Origin: Diploptera punctata
Lineage: Eukaryota; Arthropoda; Insecta; Blattodea; Blaberidae
DNA length: 64,000 bases
NCBI GenBank assembly: GCA_030220185.1
Contig: JASPKZ010009643.1
Coordinates: 1-64,000 of the forward strand
Direction: 5' to 3'
Part shown: one piece after another, positions 1 to 11,253 of the stretch
Layout: each line of letters opens with the position of its first letter
Position numbering within the stretch: position 1 is the first letter of the stretch
Translations under genes and position numbers: made by a program
Notes under the pieces: model-generated
The model's input: the letters and a program-made list of their open reading frames with translations, nothing else
Database searches by the model: none
Told to the model about the DNA's origin: nothing

Positions 1-884
1 TTAAAAAATACTACAGCCGCGCCATCTTTTCTGCGAAAAGAGGAAATAATTCCTTTTTTTATTACAACCGATGTCACTTAAATACCGATACTAAATAATT
101 CACTTTTATAACTGAATTGCCTTGCACTAGGGTTTTAAACATGTGGACCACGGCACTCAAAAACTTGCGTTTGAGAGAGAACCCTGCAACTAATCAAGCT
201 TAGTAGTGTGCATTGTCTGACCAACGGATCTCTGCCCCCTTAAGAAACATGAACTAAACACTAATTAATTTTCTGCATCGGCAATGAATTCCTATATCTG
301 TCTTTCCTTTTGCTCCTCCCACTACTTACAATTTTAAAATTTCTTGGGGGACAGATTATTTGCACTGTAATCCAGTGTTGTCAAATCAACATGAACACTG
401 TAGCATGGAGTAGTGAAATAAATATTATTAAACAAATAATAAAATACAATCAGCGTCATTAGGCCTACTTAAAAATGAAGAAGTAATAATTAACCTTACA
501 TGATTCAATATTCAAGATCCATAGCACTATTTGAGGGAAGTTTGGCAACATCCCTTTTCGGATAGATTCGTGGTGCTGTTTGACGTCGCGGGAGGAAAGC
601 GCGTGAAATAGAGTGAGTTCAGGCGTTAAGTTTTCTAAGAAAGACTGCAGCGCTGAGGGGCACAGACTCTTTGATCTGAAAATAGTCCTTCACAAAGGAA
701 CAACGGGTTGCTAGACTTGCGCCCATTTGACCCGGTAGCAATTCAAAGCCATGGTAACATTATAAATTTTATAAACTGGTGCTCTATACAAGGGAATAGA
801 GCCTATTTATAGTATAATATTTTTTTTCAGTTCCTAAATAATAAGGTATCTAATCCTAGTTTTGTCATAATTAATTCCAGGAGT
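1..884. other. AT-rich DNA, no gene recognised
   Basis: No reading frame, RNA gene or repeat shared with the rest of the window was recognised. One short GC-richer patch (about 540-740) stands out by composition but has no recognisable coding or promoter pattern. A TAGGCCTA palindrome lies at 460. Confidence 0.5.
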
Positions 885-975
885 GATTTCCAAATTATCG
901 ATAAATTCACGACTTATAAAGTGAGGAGTGAATTTATCTAGAGAATTTGGAAATCAAGAGTTATGGATGAGTTAA
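885..975. repeat. REP-1 terminal hairpin fragment
   Basis: An inverted repeat (GATTTCCAAATTATCGATAA paired with a later AATTTGGAAATC) matches the hairpin-bearing end of REP-1 seen near 18.75, 45.97 and 50.40 kb. Only the end of the family is present, so this is a relic. Confidence 0.55.
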
Positions 976-1520
976 AATTTACAGAAAAATGTTATAGGCA
1001 GATGTGGCTCTGACAGATGATTATTTCTAGTGCAATTACAGGGAAAATCATTTATTAAATTGTTGGTTAGGCACCTATGGCATTGAGGCATTCATTATTA
1101 TTTACAAATTATTTCGATTTAATTTAGATTTAACGAATGAAATGTAATAGGGATGTATAATAGGGATAGGGTTGAATAGAGAGCTTATTTCCGCGCGGCC
1201 ATAAACCTACGGACCTTATATTGCCAATGAGTTAGTTCCTGTATTAAAGAGACAGATTGCAGAGTACAGGATACGGCTGAATTCCTGACATTACAAAACA
1301 TGGGTTTTCTTTATGATACCTGCATGCTTGTTTGTTGCCAGCTAAATAGATTGCGGACCTATGTAGTTCGCTTGAATGTTATTTCACGTTAATAGATGTT
1401 AATTAATCGTCTTAACTGCTATTGGAATTACATAATGCAGGAAGTAAAGCTGCTTTATAATGCACTGTAAGTATCTACTGGTTTACTGCATTCTGTTATT
1501 ATCCATCCACCCATCCAGTG
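976..1520. other. no recognised feature
   Basis: AT-rich sequence with no repeat shared within the window and no convincing reading frame. A short stretch around 1180-1215 (CCGCGCGGCCATAAACCTACGG) resembles the end of LINE-A but is too short to call. Confidence 0.4.
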
Positions 1521-1530
1521 GCTATTCGGC

Positions 1531-1749
1531 TCAAATACGAGCTTTGACCTCTCTTAACCTCTGCCTCCAATCATTTCTATTCTGCGGGGTATGCCTCCAG
1601 TTGCAACACTTAAGAAAGTTTGCAGCATCGTCTTTAATACCATCCTCCCATCGCTTTCTCGGTCTTCCAACTCATCTGTTCCCCATAAAACTAGCTTTAA
1701 GCACCTTTTTAATGCTCGGTCTGTTGAGAGCCTTTGTAAATGGCCAGCC
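1531..1749 (-). mobile_element. LINE ORF2 C-terminal fragment
   Basis: Minus-strand translation gives about 73 residues containing VGRPRKRWEDGIKDDA and ending DWRQRLREVKARI-stop, the usual C-terminal region found after the reverse transcriptase in many arthropod non-LTR elements. One in-frame stop (before VGRPRK) shows it is dead. The reverse transcriptase itself is absent, so the copy is severely 5'-truncated. The clade cannot be fixed from this piece. Confidence 0.75.
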
Positions 1750-1935
1750 CATTCTAATTTCTTTAGTCTAATAAAGTGACAAGATCAGGTTCATTGCATT
1801 TGTCGTATAATTCATTGTTGTGTAGAATTGCTGCCGATAGGGTTACCCATGCCGGACTGGTCGAAGGTGATAAGCCAGACGATAAAAGTACCTTGGTCGA
1901 AAGAGTGACGATCTTTCACCGTAAAAATGCGGACA

Positions 1936-2899
1936 CTAGGAACAATAATCACAAACAGGAATGAGATGCACAAGGAAATTAAACATAGGCTCAATTCTGG
2001 AAATGCGTGCTATTATGCATCACAGAGACTCTTGATGTCCCAACTCCTTTCAAAAAAGTTAAACTGAAAATATACAAAACTGTTATTCAACCAGTTATAT
2101 GGATGCGAAACGTGGACTCTTACTTTAAGGGAGGAAAGGAGATTACGAGTATTTGAGAATAAAGTTCTTAGGAAGATTTTGTCCCGCGCCGTAGCCGAGC
2201 GGTTAAGGTAGGAAGCCTTGGCGCAGAGCTACGGGACTTGCGCTGGTTCGAGTCTCCATGGGGGAAGAAATTTTCTCATGGTATTTCGGCCAGTATGGGA
2301 CCGGTGCCCACCCAGCATCGTGAGGCAATTGGGTAGCTACAATAAGTAGCGGCTCCAGGTTGAGGAACCAGCTATAAACGGCTGGGGGACTCGACATGCT
2401 AACCACATGTCACCCCTACACTGGCTGTTGATCATCTACCTCTGTGATTGACACATGTGGATGTGAAGGACCAGCAGCCGGCTGGTAAAAGGGCAACCGC
2501 TGAAAAGTGGAAAGACCCTCATCGGATCGGAGGAAGATTTTAGGACCAAAGAGAGATGAACAGACAGGTGAATGGAGGAAGCTGTATAACAATGAATTAC
2601 ATGGTCTTTATAGGAAGCCAGATATAATGAGAACAGTTAAGTCTCGTAGACTGCGATGGGCAGGACATGTGGCACGAATGGGGAATGAAAGACGTGCATG
2701 GAAGCTTCTTGTAGGAAAACCAGAGGAAAAACGCCCAATTGGTAGACCAAGAATGAGGTGGGAGAATAACATTAACTATGATTTGAGGGAAGTAGATTAT
2801 ACAGGGGATGATTGGAAAACATTGACTCAGGATAGGGATGTATGGAGAGCTTATGTCCGCGCGGCCATGAACCTACGGGTTCAATAGTGCCAGTGAGTT
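1936..2899 (+). mobile_element. LINE-A copy 1, split by a SINE
   Basis: The first part encodes the segment after the reverse transcriptase (TIITNRNEMHKEIKHRLNS, then YGCETWTLTLREERRLRVFE). The second part, after the SINE, resumes at RKILGPKRDEQTGEWRK and runs through RLRWAGHVARMGNERRAW and GRPRMRWENNINYDL to the stop at 2885-2887. The reading frame resumes correctly across the SINE, so the SINE arrived later. The tail is GTGCCAGTGAGTTAATTAGT, a short AGTT-type repeat, not poly(A). The 5' part is truncated and carries small deletions. Confidence 0.85.
2181..2530 (+). mobile_element. SINE-A (tRNA-derived) inside LINE-A
   Basis: It starts GTCCCGCGCCGTAGCCGAGC with a box-A-like segment and a box B (GGTTCGAGTCTCC), typical of a tRNA-derived RNA polymerase III promoter. 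The body (CCAGTATGGGACCGGTGCCC) matches the copies near 9.8, 32.1, 52.5 and 55.5 kb. The direct repeat AGGAAGATTTT flanks it on both sides (2170-2180 and 2531-2541), a clean 11-bp TSD. The last 40 bases differ from the other copies. Confidence 0.9.
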
Positions 2900-2914
2900 A
2901 ATTAGTTAATTATC

Positions 2915-3130
2915 GTATTCTCCACTGACCAAAAATTTTTATCGATCCAAATATTTTCCTGAGTACTTCTTTTTCACAATTATTTAGGGCTAACTCTGAT
3001 CTTTTACTGTCTCATTACCATAGGTCAAAATTGTTCTTATTAAAACTTTATTTAGCCTTATTTTAGTTGCTGAGTGTATGTTATTACTCTTCATTATTTT
3101 ATGAAGTGAGTAATAAGATTCGTTGGCCAG
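2915..3130 (-). mobile_element. LINE C-terminal fragment
   Basis: Minus-strand translation gives LNKVLIRTILTYGNETV and, after an indel, NCEKEVLRKIFGSIKIFG. This matches the 'RPVLTYGxExW ... LRKIFGP' stretch just after the reverse transcriptase of LINE elements. Indels break the frame, so it is a relic. Confidence 0.6.
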
Positions 3131-3139
3131 TTTCTCTTC

Positions 3140-3820
3140 TTTGTACTTCAATGTGATTCTGTTACTATATTATTCGCAAATTTGACCATGTGACAACGTC
3201 TAAGAGATCGTAGGACTGTCCATTCCCTTTCCTTCTCTATAAAATACTACACACATCTTCGCGTAATTATTTATCACACCGCTTCGTTAGACTCTCCGAT
3301 ACACATAATTTAGTCACTCGATCCTATCAGCACATTGTCCTCTATATTCCTCCTCATTACACTGTGTAAAAGTTTATTTATGTTGTGAGTCCTAACTCAA
3401 AATGTAGATATGAAATCTTCATTAACGGTTTATTACATCATTTTTACAGACATGTGAACTATGGAATTTTATAGTGGGGCAAACAAAATTATTCGAAAAA
3501 AACTTTTCATTCTACCGTACAAAAAGGATCTATTAGAACAATTAGTGGAGAATGTAATATAACTCACTGTAAACCACTTTTTATGAAATTAGGAATTCTT
3601 ACTCTGGCATCAATATGCGTCCTTAGTTGCTTAGTTTATATATAAAATTTTTTTTACAAATATACGTGCTGTACATATCTTCATAATTAGTATTACCTAC
3701 TCACTGACGTTCTCATATAAGCCTATTGTACTATGTTTTTTGACAATAAAAACCTAACTATCTATCTATTATTCATTATCTTTTACAGTTTCACTTGCCA
3801 CAATATGGAGATTGAAACTC
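3140..3820. other. no recognised feature
   Basis: AT-rich, no repeat shared with the window and no usable reading frame. It ends at the TA array that borders the tRNA-like hairpin downstream. Confidence 0.4.
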
Positions 3821-3822
3821 TA

Positions 3823-3985
3823 TATACGTATATATATATATATAATATATATGACATGATAAGAAAAATAAATGCTCCGACGGGATTTGAACCTGGAACT
3901 CTGTATTGATACCCCCCCAATGCGCTAACCGATTACGCTACCGAGCAAATCTAGTGCAGACATTCATTATTCTTATATAATACAT
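3823..3985 (-). mobile_element. tRNA-like hairpin element in TA array
   Basis: A tRNA-like core (3873-3946, minus) has a box B GGTTCAAATCCC and nearly complementary ends (GCTCGG / CGGAGC). It is held between inverted arms: GATAAGAAAAATAAATG on the left and CATTCATTATTCTTAT on the right, with TA repeats outside. The anticodon arm is degenerate, so this is not a working tRNA gene. Relatives lie near 4.2, 23.95, 32.85 and 48.2 kb. Confidence 0.65.
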
Positions 3986-4127
3986 ATTCTTTATTATTAA
4001 CAGATCTAGCGGGAACTCGGTCTCTTATTGCCATATAGTAGCTCCTATAACAAGTAAGCAAATTAAAGATAATATTTTTACTTTATAGCAGTGACGCTTT
4101 TTCGATGTTATAATTAAATTTTTAACA

Positions 4128-4269
4128 TTGAGCAATGCAAGCTTAATATGACTTGTTAAGAAAAATAAATGCTCGGACGGGATTTGAACCAGGACCTCTG
4201 GATTGATACTCCAGTGCGCTACCGATCATGCCGATTTTTCTTATGTCATATTAAGCTTGCATTGCTCAA
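4128..4269. mobile_element. tRNA-like hairpin with perfect 25-bp arms
   Basis: A decayed tRNA-like core (minus strand, about 4172-4235, TTCAAATCCCGTCCGAGC) is enclosed by AAGAAAAAT arms and then by a perfect 25-bp inverted repeat (4128-4152 and 4245-4269, starting TTGAGCAATGCAAGC). The whole can fold into one long hairpin. The core has lost part of the D arm. TA repeats follow at 4286-4312. Confidence 0.65.
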
Positions 4270-4286
4270 TGCAAACATTAATTACA

Positions 4287-4317
<31 letters not shown>

Positions 4318-4479
4318 AAGAAAAAATTGTTTAATACTATCTGAAGCCTATTAAGAAAAATAAATAATATGCTATTTTATTTTGTTGCAGTTGTTGCGTC
4401 AGTTACCATGAAATTTACCCAGTTGAAGACGACGAGATCTCAGGTAGGAATTAAATTTTTTAACTATAAAACAGGTGGT

Positions 4480-4700
4480 CATAAGAGGTCCTTGGGGATA
4501 GTATGTTGATAAGGTTCTCACCTTTACAGATGTGACGGTCGAATTTATTCCCAGAACGAACGTCCGGTATTAATTTCCAATAGAGGCTAAATCGACCCCT
4601 GAGGTTTTATGCCAGTTTATAAATCCTGACTCCATGGGCACTCGAACTCCCGATCTTCCGGGTTATAACACATTGCCTTAACCAGCTATGCTAATGATTA
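4480..4700 (-). mobile_element. SINE-E, tRNA-headed (single copy seen)
   Basis: On the minus strand the head reads TAGCATAGCTGGTTAAGGCA (box A) and GGGAGTTCGAGTGCCC (box B), followed by an unrelated body. The layout equals the other tRNA-derived SINEs here, but the body has no second copy in the window. No clear TSD was found. Confidence 0.55.
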
Positions 4701-4744
4701 CTATAATAATAATGATAATAATAATAATAATTTTATTTTTTTTT

Positions 4745-5425
4745 TTTTGATTGCGGATGAGCCCATGTAGGACTACGCAAAGTACTTAGAGGCGTTTCCT
4801 TTGAGCCCAAATTTATTTCATTATTTTGCTTTGAGCTTGTTTCCTATCATCTGCCCAAGTTGTTCCAGTTTTTTTTTCTTCGGTTTGTCCTCTTGGTCAA
4901 CTTGCCACTTATTCACCTTAATTCTAAATATATCTCTGTTTGGGATAATTCATAGTATCCACTGGAGCTTTACTTCTGTTTTCGAAGAATACCATTATCT
5001 GTTTTGTAAGCCTATTTGAGTTCATTCGTTTAATATGACCATAAAATTTTAACCTTCGTTTTCTAATATCACTATGAATGTCTGTATATATTTTTATTTC
5101 CTTTTTACTTCTGAGTCTAAATGCTTCACCTATGACTTGTGGACCTAAAACTTTCCTTATAATTTTGCATTCTTTTTTCACTATATTTTCCATATATTTT
5201 TTTCTGTTCAAAATTAATGTTTCTACTCCATAGAGGCACTCTGGTTTAATTACAGTGTTATAGTGTTGTAATTATGTATGTAAAGATATGCATTTTTTAT
5301 TATAAGCGTTGTGAGTAAGCCGAAATGCTGTTTCCATATTTTGGCATCTACTTTTATTGGCTTTAGTTTCAATTCCATTTTCCTGAATTATTTCACCAAG
5401 ATATTTAAATTGTGAAGCTCGTTTA
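4745..5425 (-). mobile_element. LINE ORF2 C-terminal half, decayed
   Basis: Minus-strand frames give SQFKYLGEIIQENGIETKA, then NTVIKPECLYGVETLILN, then RKVLGP and RRLKFYGHIKRMNSNRL. This is the region after the reverse transcriptase of a LINE in the expected order, with frameshifts between blocks. It ends beside a long TTA array at its 5' side. The family differs from LINE-A. Confidence 0.75.

Positions 5426-5426
<1 letters not shown>

Positions 5427-5517
<91 letters not shown>
5427..5517. repeat. (TTA)n microsatellite
   Basis: About thirty uninterrupted TTA units adjoining the truncated 5' side of the LINE fragment. The same association recurs through the window. Confidence 0.95.
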
Positions 5518-5519
<2 letters not shown>

Positions 5520-6295
5520 AGGCAAAGATAAACATTATCCGCACTGTGAAATTGAGAGTCGAACAAAAAATTACGTAATACAATTTTAATATAGTAAAAT
5601 TGTCTGCATTTACTTCATAAGGTAGTAGGCCGAGTCTTATGCCATTGATCTCATGTTGCCAAATTGATGAACTCATAAAAAAAGAGCAATTACTTGGAAG
5701 GATGGGAAGGAAGTTGTAGAGATGACAGTTAAAATTGCGCTTGCGCAGTTGAACTGGATATTATTACGTGCCCAATACTATAATCATCATGTTAGTTAGG
5801 GCAGGTGTCATTCACTTGGATTTCCGGCACATTGTGCACTTGTCTATTGGTTTTCACGGGTAATATATCATCACTTCCTTCACTTGGGACTATAAAAATA
5901 GCAGCATGAAGGTTTCACAACAGGGAACAACATAATTTTCGTTATTACGACGTCAAAACCTCTAAAATTTCATATTAGAAAAATCTAATAGGCCTACTGA
6001 TGTTTGAATTACTGAGCACAGGGAATTGAGTCTCTCCCTCTGGCAAAACCACATCATTTATATAATATTGACAAATTGTAATGGCAATATATCATAAATT
6101 AAACCGACCGTGTATTCTCAACGTACCTCCTATTTATATACACCAATGCCTTTTGTGCGTTAAATTAAATAGACATGTAATATCAATTCTAACTTTTACT
6201 GATTTCTAAACTACAAATTGTACGAGTATATTAGGCTTCTTCTATGTAGATACCCAATAATAAAAGCAATAGTAGCTATATTCGGTCAACAGCTG
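5518..6295. other. no recognised gene
   Basis: No repeat family or coding frame recognised. A TATAAAAATAG string at about 5892 resembles a TATA box but has no downstream gene. A TAGGCCTA palindrome occurs at 5989. Confidence 0.4.
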
Positions 6296-6299
6296 TGGT

Positions 6300-6412
6300 G
6301 TAGTGGAAACTCCTGGGTGAGGTCTTTGGGGTTTTTTTCTCACCTATAAGACAAATGACAGGGAACTTTAAACCCCAAATTCTCCCCGAATACCATCTGA
6401 CATCCGATCATA
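6300..6412 (+). mobile_element. SINE-B fragment
   Basis: It keeps the middle of SINE-B: CTGGGTGAGGT, CTCACCTATAAGACAAATG, GGGAACTTTAA and CCCCGAATACCATCTG. The tRNA head is gone apart from a few bases. A hAT-type element begins immediately after it, so that insertion may have cut it. Confidence 0.6.
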
Positions 6413-6420
6413 CTTATTAT

Positions 6421-7142
6421 TAGGGCAAGACAATTAATGATCTTGCATCTTTTTCTCATGAAGGTTGAAACATTGCTTGCATATATGAAAATGTACGGCA
6501 TTAAAAACGGATTAAATAAAAGCAATTTGTTAGGGCATTTTTTTGAATTTTCTCAACTTTTTTAGGGATATGTCATTTTATGGCAATTTTTAGGTCATTT
6601 TGAACATTTTTTTACACTTTTACGGAAGGCTGTGACATTATTAGTATTTGATTTAAGATTTTTATTATAATTCAGTATTTTTCCTTGTCAGTACAATTTC
6701 TTGGAATTAAGTAGTTGTTTTGCTAACTACTACCACCCCTATTTTTCAAGGTATGTGCATAATGATCTTGCCCACTTCTAGGAATTTTATTCAATTTCTT
6801 AGAGCTTATGCTAGCTTCTATCCTTATTCTGATTGTTAACTGCAATTCAAAATTGCTGTAAAAGTGCACTGTGTAATTGAAATGGATTTTCTGCAATAAA
6901 AGGTACTGTAATATGTATTTTTAAATACTTTTCTTTTAATATTTTGATGTTGAGTTAAATTTTATGTAATTCAGTAATCAAGTGAGTACTTAATCTAATA
7001 AATAGTATTTTTATTGGTAATTCTTAACTTTTTATTTGTTATTTTTTTATTTTATTGGTAATTTTTTTGCATTTTTAGGTCATAAATGCATTTTTTATTT
7101 TGCATTTTTACCAATTTATAGGTCATTAAATGCCTTGCCCTA
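6421..7142. mobile_element. non-autonomous hAT-type element
   Basis: The ends are inverted: TAGGGCAAGACAATTAATGA on the left against TAGGGCAAGGCATTTAATGA (reverse complement) on the right. The flanks are CTTATTAT and CTTATAAT, an 8-bp duplication with one mismatch, as expected of hAT elements. The interior is T-rich with repeated AGGTCAT motifs near the right end, typical of subterminal transposase binding sites. No transposase frame remains. The 722-bp size fits an internally deleted copy. Confidence 0.75.
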
Positions 7143-7209
7143 CTTATAATATTCGCCTTGTTTAGTATAATGTATGAGTGAATGGCTTGCAACACGTTAA
7201 AGTACCGAA

Positions 7210-7214
7210 GAGAT

Positions 7215-7269
<55 letters not shown>

Positions 7270-8570
7270 AAAAAAAAGAATGTCAGACAGAATGAAAAAT
7301 ATAGACAGAAGGTATGAAAAAGAAAGAAACAACGGAGAGAATGAAGAAAGAAAGACAGGCGAAATTAAAAAAAAAGTAGAAATATAGCGAATTAAATAAA
7401 TTATAACAGACAGAATAAAATGGAAAGAAAGACGGACAGAGCAACAAAAAAAAAAGACAAAATGAAAGAGGAAGACAGACAGAATAAAATGGATAGACAG
7501 ATAGAGCCAAAAAATGCAGATAGGGAGAATGAAAGAGTAAAACAGACAGAATTAAAATGAGAGAAAGGCAGACAAAAATAAAAAAATATAAAGACAGAAT
7601 TAAAAAGAATAAAAGACAGAATGGGAATGAAAGACAGCAAATTAAATAATGACAGATGGGATAAAAAGGAAAGGAAGGCAGACAGAATGAAAAAGAAAGA
7701 CAGAATAAAAAAGGATAGAAAGACATACAAAATAAAAAATAAATAAAGACAGAATCAAAAAGAAAGGAAGACATAGAGACAGGATGAAAAATAAAGAGAC
7801 GAAATTAAAAAAAGAAGAATAACAACCAATAAGATAACGACAAACAGAATGAATTGGAAAGAAAGACAGAATAAAAAATGAAAGAAAGTCGATGAAAAAT
7901 AATAAAAGACAGATGGACAGAATTAGAAAGAAAGACATATAGATAGAATGAAGAAGAATGAAAGCCAAAAAAAGAAAGAAAGACAGGAAAAAGAAATGAA
8001 GACAGGCAGGAAAATAAAGAATGAACGACAGACGAAATTAAAAAAAAGAAGAATGACAACCAATAAAATAATGACAGACAGAATCAATTGGAAAGAAAGA
8101 TAGAATAAAAAAATGAAAGAAAGCCGATGAAAAATAATGAAAGACAGATGGACAAAATTAGAAAGAAAGACATATAGATAGAATGAAGAAGAATGAAAGC
8201 CAAAAAAAGAAAGAAAGACAGGAAAAAGAAATGAAGACAGGCAGGAAAATAAAGAATGAACGACAGACGAAATTAAAAAAAGAAGATTAACAACCAATAA
8301 AATAACGACAAACAGAATCAATTGGAAAGAAAGATAGAATAAAAAAATGAAAGAAAGCCGATGAAAAATAATGAAAGACAGATGGACAAAATTAGAAAGA
8401 AAGACATATAGATAGAATGAAGAAGCATGAAAGCCAAGAAAAGAAAGAAAGACAGGAAAAAGAGAGGAAAACAGGCAGGAAAATAAAGAATGAATGACAG
8501 AAAGAAAATGAAGAAAAACAAGATAGGCAAAAAAAAAGTAAAGACATAAAGATAGAAAGAAATAAAATCT
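7210..8570. repeat. purine-rich tandem region, (AAAG)n plus 235-bp units
   Basis: It begins with a pure AAAG array (7210-7270) and continues as a nearly all-purine tract built on GACAGAATGAAAGAAAG. A longer period appears from 7801: three consecutive units of about 235 bp (7801, 8034, 8269) that share AACAACCAATAA, GAAAGCCAAAAA and CATATAGATAGAATGAAG. Long minus-strand reading frames here are Phe/Leu/Ser low-complexity shadows, not proteins. Confidence 0.9.
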
Positions 8571-8589
8571 ATGTTGATGCATAAAATAT

Positions 8590-9130
8590 TTACAACGCTG
8601 ATAAATGGTAATTAAAAATAGTAATAATTATATTTAAACATGGTTCAGTTGTACATAACACAGATGTTGTAATATTTAATGAAGACAGAATCACAAACCA
8701 ACGCCCATTATGTGGTTTAAGTCAAATGTACAGTTTATGATGCTGCTTCTCAGACGTCGATGCATGCAAATGCCGGAACGATACAATATATGTTATGTCG
8801 ATGTACTATCAATAATCTCATATCGTTGATATCTCATTTCAAAGGTGTAAACTTTTAGATGTCTTAAGTATTATTTTATCTCTCTCATTTTTACAATTTA
8901 TAATCTACCTAATTCAATTCGTCTTATTACAGTTTTTTAAGCTATATCACTTTTTAATATACTGACAATAAATCGAAATTTTTAGTTACTATTTCTTCAG
9001 AATGCCACCCACTGTACCTATAAATAAAAAAATATCCGTTCCTCAGGAGTGACATAATCTAAACAAATTCCTCAGTCAAATTTAAGGTCCCATTTTACTG
9101 ATTTACGAACATATTACGTTTCTTTCTCCA
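8590..9130. other. no recognised feature
   Basis: AT-rich unique sequence between the purine array and a LINE fragment. No coding frame or shared repeat seen. Confidence 0.4.
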
Positions 9131-9149
9131 ATGTTGGATATAATTTTCT

Positions 9150-9775
9150 TGCGAAATAATCTTCTTCTTCATCACGGTTTAGGCTTACTTACTAGCCTGT
9201 TTCGGCTCCAAATTGCTGCACTTTTCATCTTTTCTTTGATCTTCCCAAACTTCTTCTTCCTCGAGGTGAATAGCTGTATGCTGCTTTTGGTATTCTATTC
9301 TCAGTCATCCTTGCCAAGTGTTCTTTCCAGTTTGTTCTGTATTTTTCTATTGTTGCGTTTAATTCCTCTACTTTTAATTGTTGTCTTATTTCTGTGTTAT
9401 GTTTTTGTCTGTTCTTTGATATTCTGCTATTGGTCTGAGTAATATCATTTCAGCAGCTTGTATTCTGGCAGATTGTTGTGTTGTCACTGTCCATGTTTCG
9501 GATCCATAAGTAATAATAGGCACTGCCATTGTCTTGTATAATTTCATTATAGAGTCTCTCCTGGCTTTATTTTTCAAAGTTCTTTTTAGTGTTCCTATCA
9601 TATAATGAAACTTATTTAGTTTGTTATTTATATCTGTTTCCGCTGTGTATGATATTTCGCAACCTAGGAAGTTATTCTTACCACTTGTTCTATTGGTTTT
9701 ATTTTCTAATATTTTCTTTGTCCGAACTGGATGAGCGCCCTTTGTTTTTAATTTTTCTGATAAAATAATAAACAA
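9150..9775 (-). mobile_element. LINE C-terminal fragment
   Basis: The minus strand encodes FLGCEISYTAETDINNKLNK, KLYKTMAVPIITYGSETW and ARIQAAEMILLRPIAEY, the standard segment between the reverse transcriptase and the C-terminal GRP domain. The order is correct and one frame covers about 129 residues, so this is a moderately young copy. The low-coordinate end has a TTCTTCTTC stretch, equivalent to a (GAA)n tail. Confidence 0.8.
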
Positions 9776-9804
9776 TCTTCTTTGTTGGTGTAGTAATTAA
9801 CTTT

Positions 9805-10120
9805 AAACTCCAAGCGCGACAGGCATACCATCCGGCTGCTGGCCTCACATCCACACGTGTTAATAACAGAGGTAGACGATCATAAGCCAGTGTAGGGGTG
9901 AGATGTGGTCATCATGTCGAGTCCCCCAGCCGTTATAGCTGGTCTTCTCAACCTCGAGTCGCTACTTATTGTAGCTACCCAAATACCTCACTATGCTGGG
10001 TAGGCACCGGTCCCATACTGGCCGAAATACCATTTCTTTACCCATGGGGACACGAACCAGTGCAAGTCCAGTAGCTCTGCGTCAAGACTTCTTGCCTTAA
10101 CCACTTGGCTACGGCGCGAC
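9805..10120 (-). mobile_element. SINE-A copy 2
   Basis: The reverse complement begins GTCGCGCCGTAGCC and ends in the TCGCGCTTGGAGTT-type terminus. The body (CAGTATGGGACCGGTGCC, AGCCGGATGG) matches SINE-A elsewhere. Similar TGTAGT-initial strings lie beyond both ends (TGTAGTAATTAA and TGTAGTGTAA), a probable imperfect TSD. Confidence 0.85.
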
Positions 10121-10169
10121 ATGTAGTGTAACAATGTACCTATTTATTTTCAGTGAGAAAGAATGATTA

Positions 10170-10615
10170 CCAAATGGGCCGCTAAGAGCGATTTATAAAA
10201 TGTGTTCTTTAATTAAAAACCTCCAATTCAACAGTAAGATTTAGCTGATTTTTAGAGAATACCTTCCTTATTTTATTCCAATAGCATACACCGAGTTTTG
10301 TTAAGAAAAATAGAAAAATGCAGCCGCTAGAACGATTTTTCATTAAAACCTCCGATTCTAACAGTCTGATTTCACTGTGTTTTTAGAGAATAACTTCCCC
10401 GTTTAATTGCAATAGCATATACCGAGTTTTATTAAGAAAAAATCGAAAATTATTGCCGCTAGAGTGATTTTTATATGTCGGGGCTTTCATTAAAACCTTC
10501 AATTCTAACAATTGGATTTCGCTGATTTTTAGATAATACTTTCCTCATTTTATTTCAATAGCATATACCGAGTTTTGTTACGAAAGATGGGAAATTGCCC
10601 ATTCAATAATAAACT
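10170..10615 (+). repeat. REP-3, three tandem units of about 140 bp
   Basis: Each unit carries GCTGATTTTTAGA(G/T)AATA, CAATAGCATA(T/C)ACCGAGTTT, a GAAAATT-type block and CCGCTAGA. Units start near 10180, 10330 and 10465. Single diverged relatives occur near 23.8, 30.3 and 48.4 kb. No coding capacity. The nature of the family is unknown. Confidence 0.75.
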
Positions 10616-10637
10616 ATTCAATTTCAACCAAACTTAG

Positions 10638-11196
10638 TATATATATATATATATATATACTAGAAGTCCCGGCAACGCGTTGCTGTGGCTAAGGTATACG
10701 TTAAAAATTTAAATTAAGTTGCTGTCTTTCAGCTAGATTACTTAAAACTAATACTTACACACGAAATTAATAATATTGAAAATATAATAAACACTGAACA
10801 CACTTAAATTATGAAATAATCAATATTTGTAATTCAATTGAAATTCGCGGTTGCGACAAAAAGCACAGCCATCTGGATCTCTCTTTGTTAAATAATAAAC
10901 CAAATACCTTACCAAATTACCTTACACCGCCATCTGTTGGAATCATATGGAACTCACAGATAATTACACCACCATCTGTTAGAATCGTATGGAACTCACA
11001 GATAATTATAACTCTTTGTTAAATAATAGACAAATAATTTGCAATAAAAAAATGTGACTATAAATTTAGTTATAAACTACCCTAAGTCTCAAGTTGGATC
11101 CAACAGCACACAGTGTGCAAAATTTTATTGAAATCGGTTCAGTAGTTTAAGATTCCATCGCGGACAAACAACGTGACACGAAATGTTTATATTTTA

Positions 11197-11250
<54 letters not shown>
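10638..11250 (+). mobile_element. REP-6, TA-flanked CTAGAAGTCCCGGCAAC repeat
   Basis: The unit lies between two TA arrays (10638-10660 and 11196-11250). It starts ACTAGAAGTCCCGGCAACGC and ends GCGGACAAACAACGTGACAC before the TA array. I recall this pattern of start and end from a dispersed insect repeat type of uncertain class. A 45-bp block (CCATCTGTTGGAATCATATG) is duplicated inside. No coding frame is preserved. Confidence 0.55.

Positions 11251-11253
<3 letters not shown>

Noticed and set aside
5885..5930. TATA-box promoter (GGGACTATAAAAATAGCAGC)
   Set aside because: No downstream reading frame, initiator or conserved context; chance TATA strings are expected in this composition.
7283..8582. 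Overlapping minus-strand frames rich in Phe, Leu and Ser (up to 219 codons)
   Set aside because: They translate a polypurine/polypyrimidine tandem repeat; several frames are open at once, so none is selected.
10120..10640. CRISPR-like spaced repeats
   Set aside because: The three 140-bp units are ordinary diverged tandem copies of a dispersed eukaryotic repeat; there are no short identical repeats with unique spacers.
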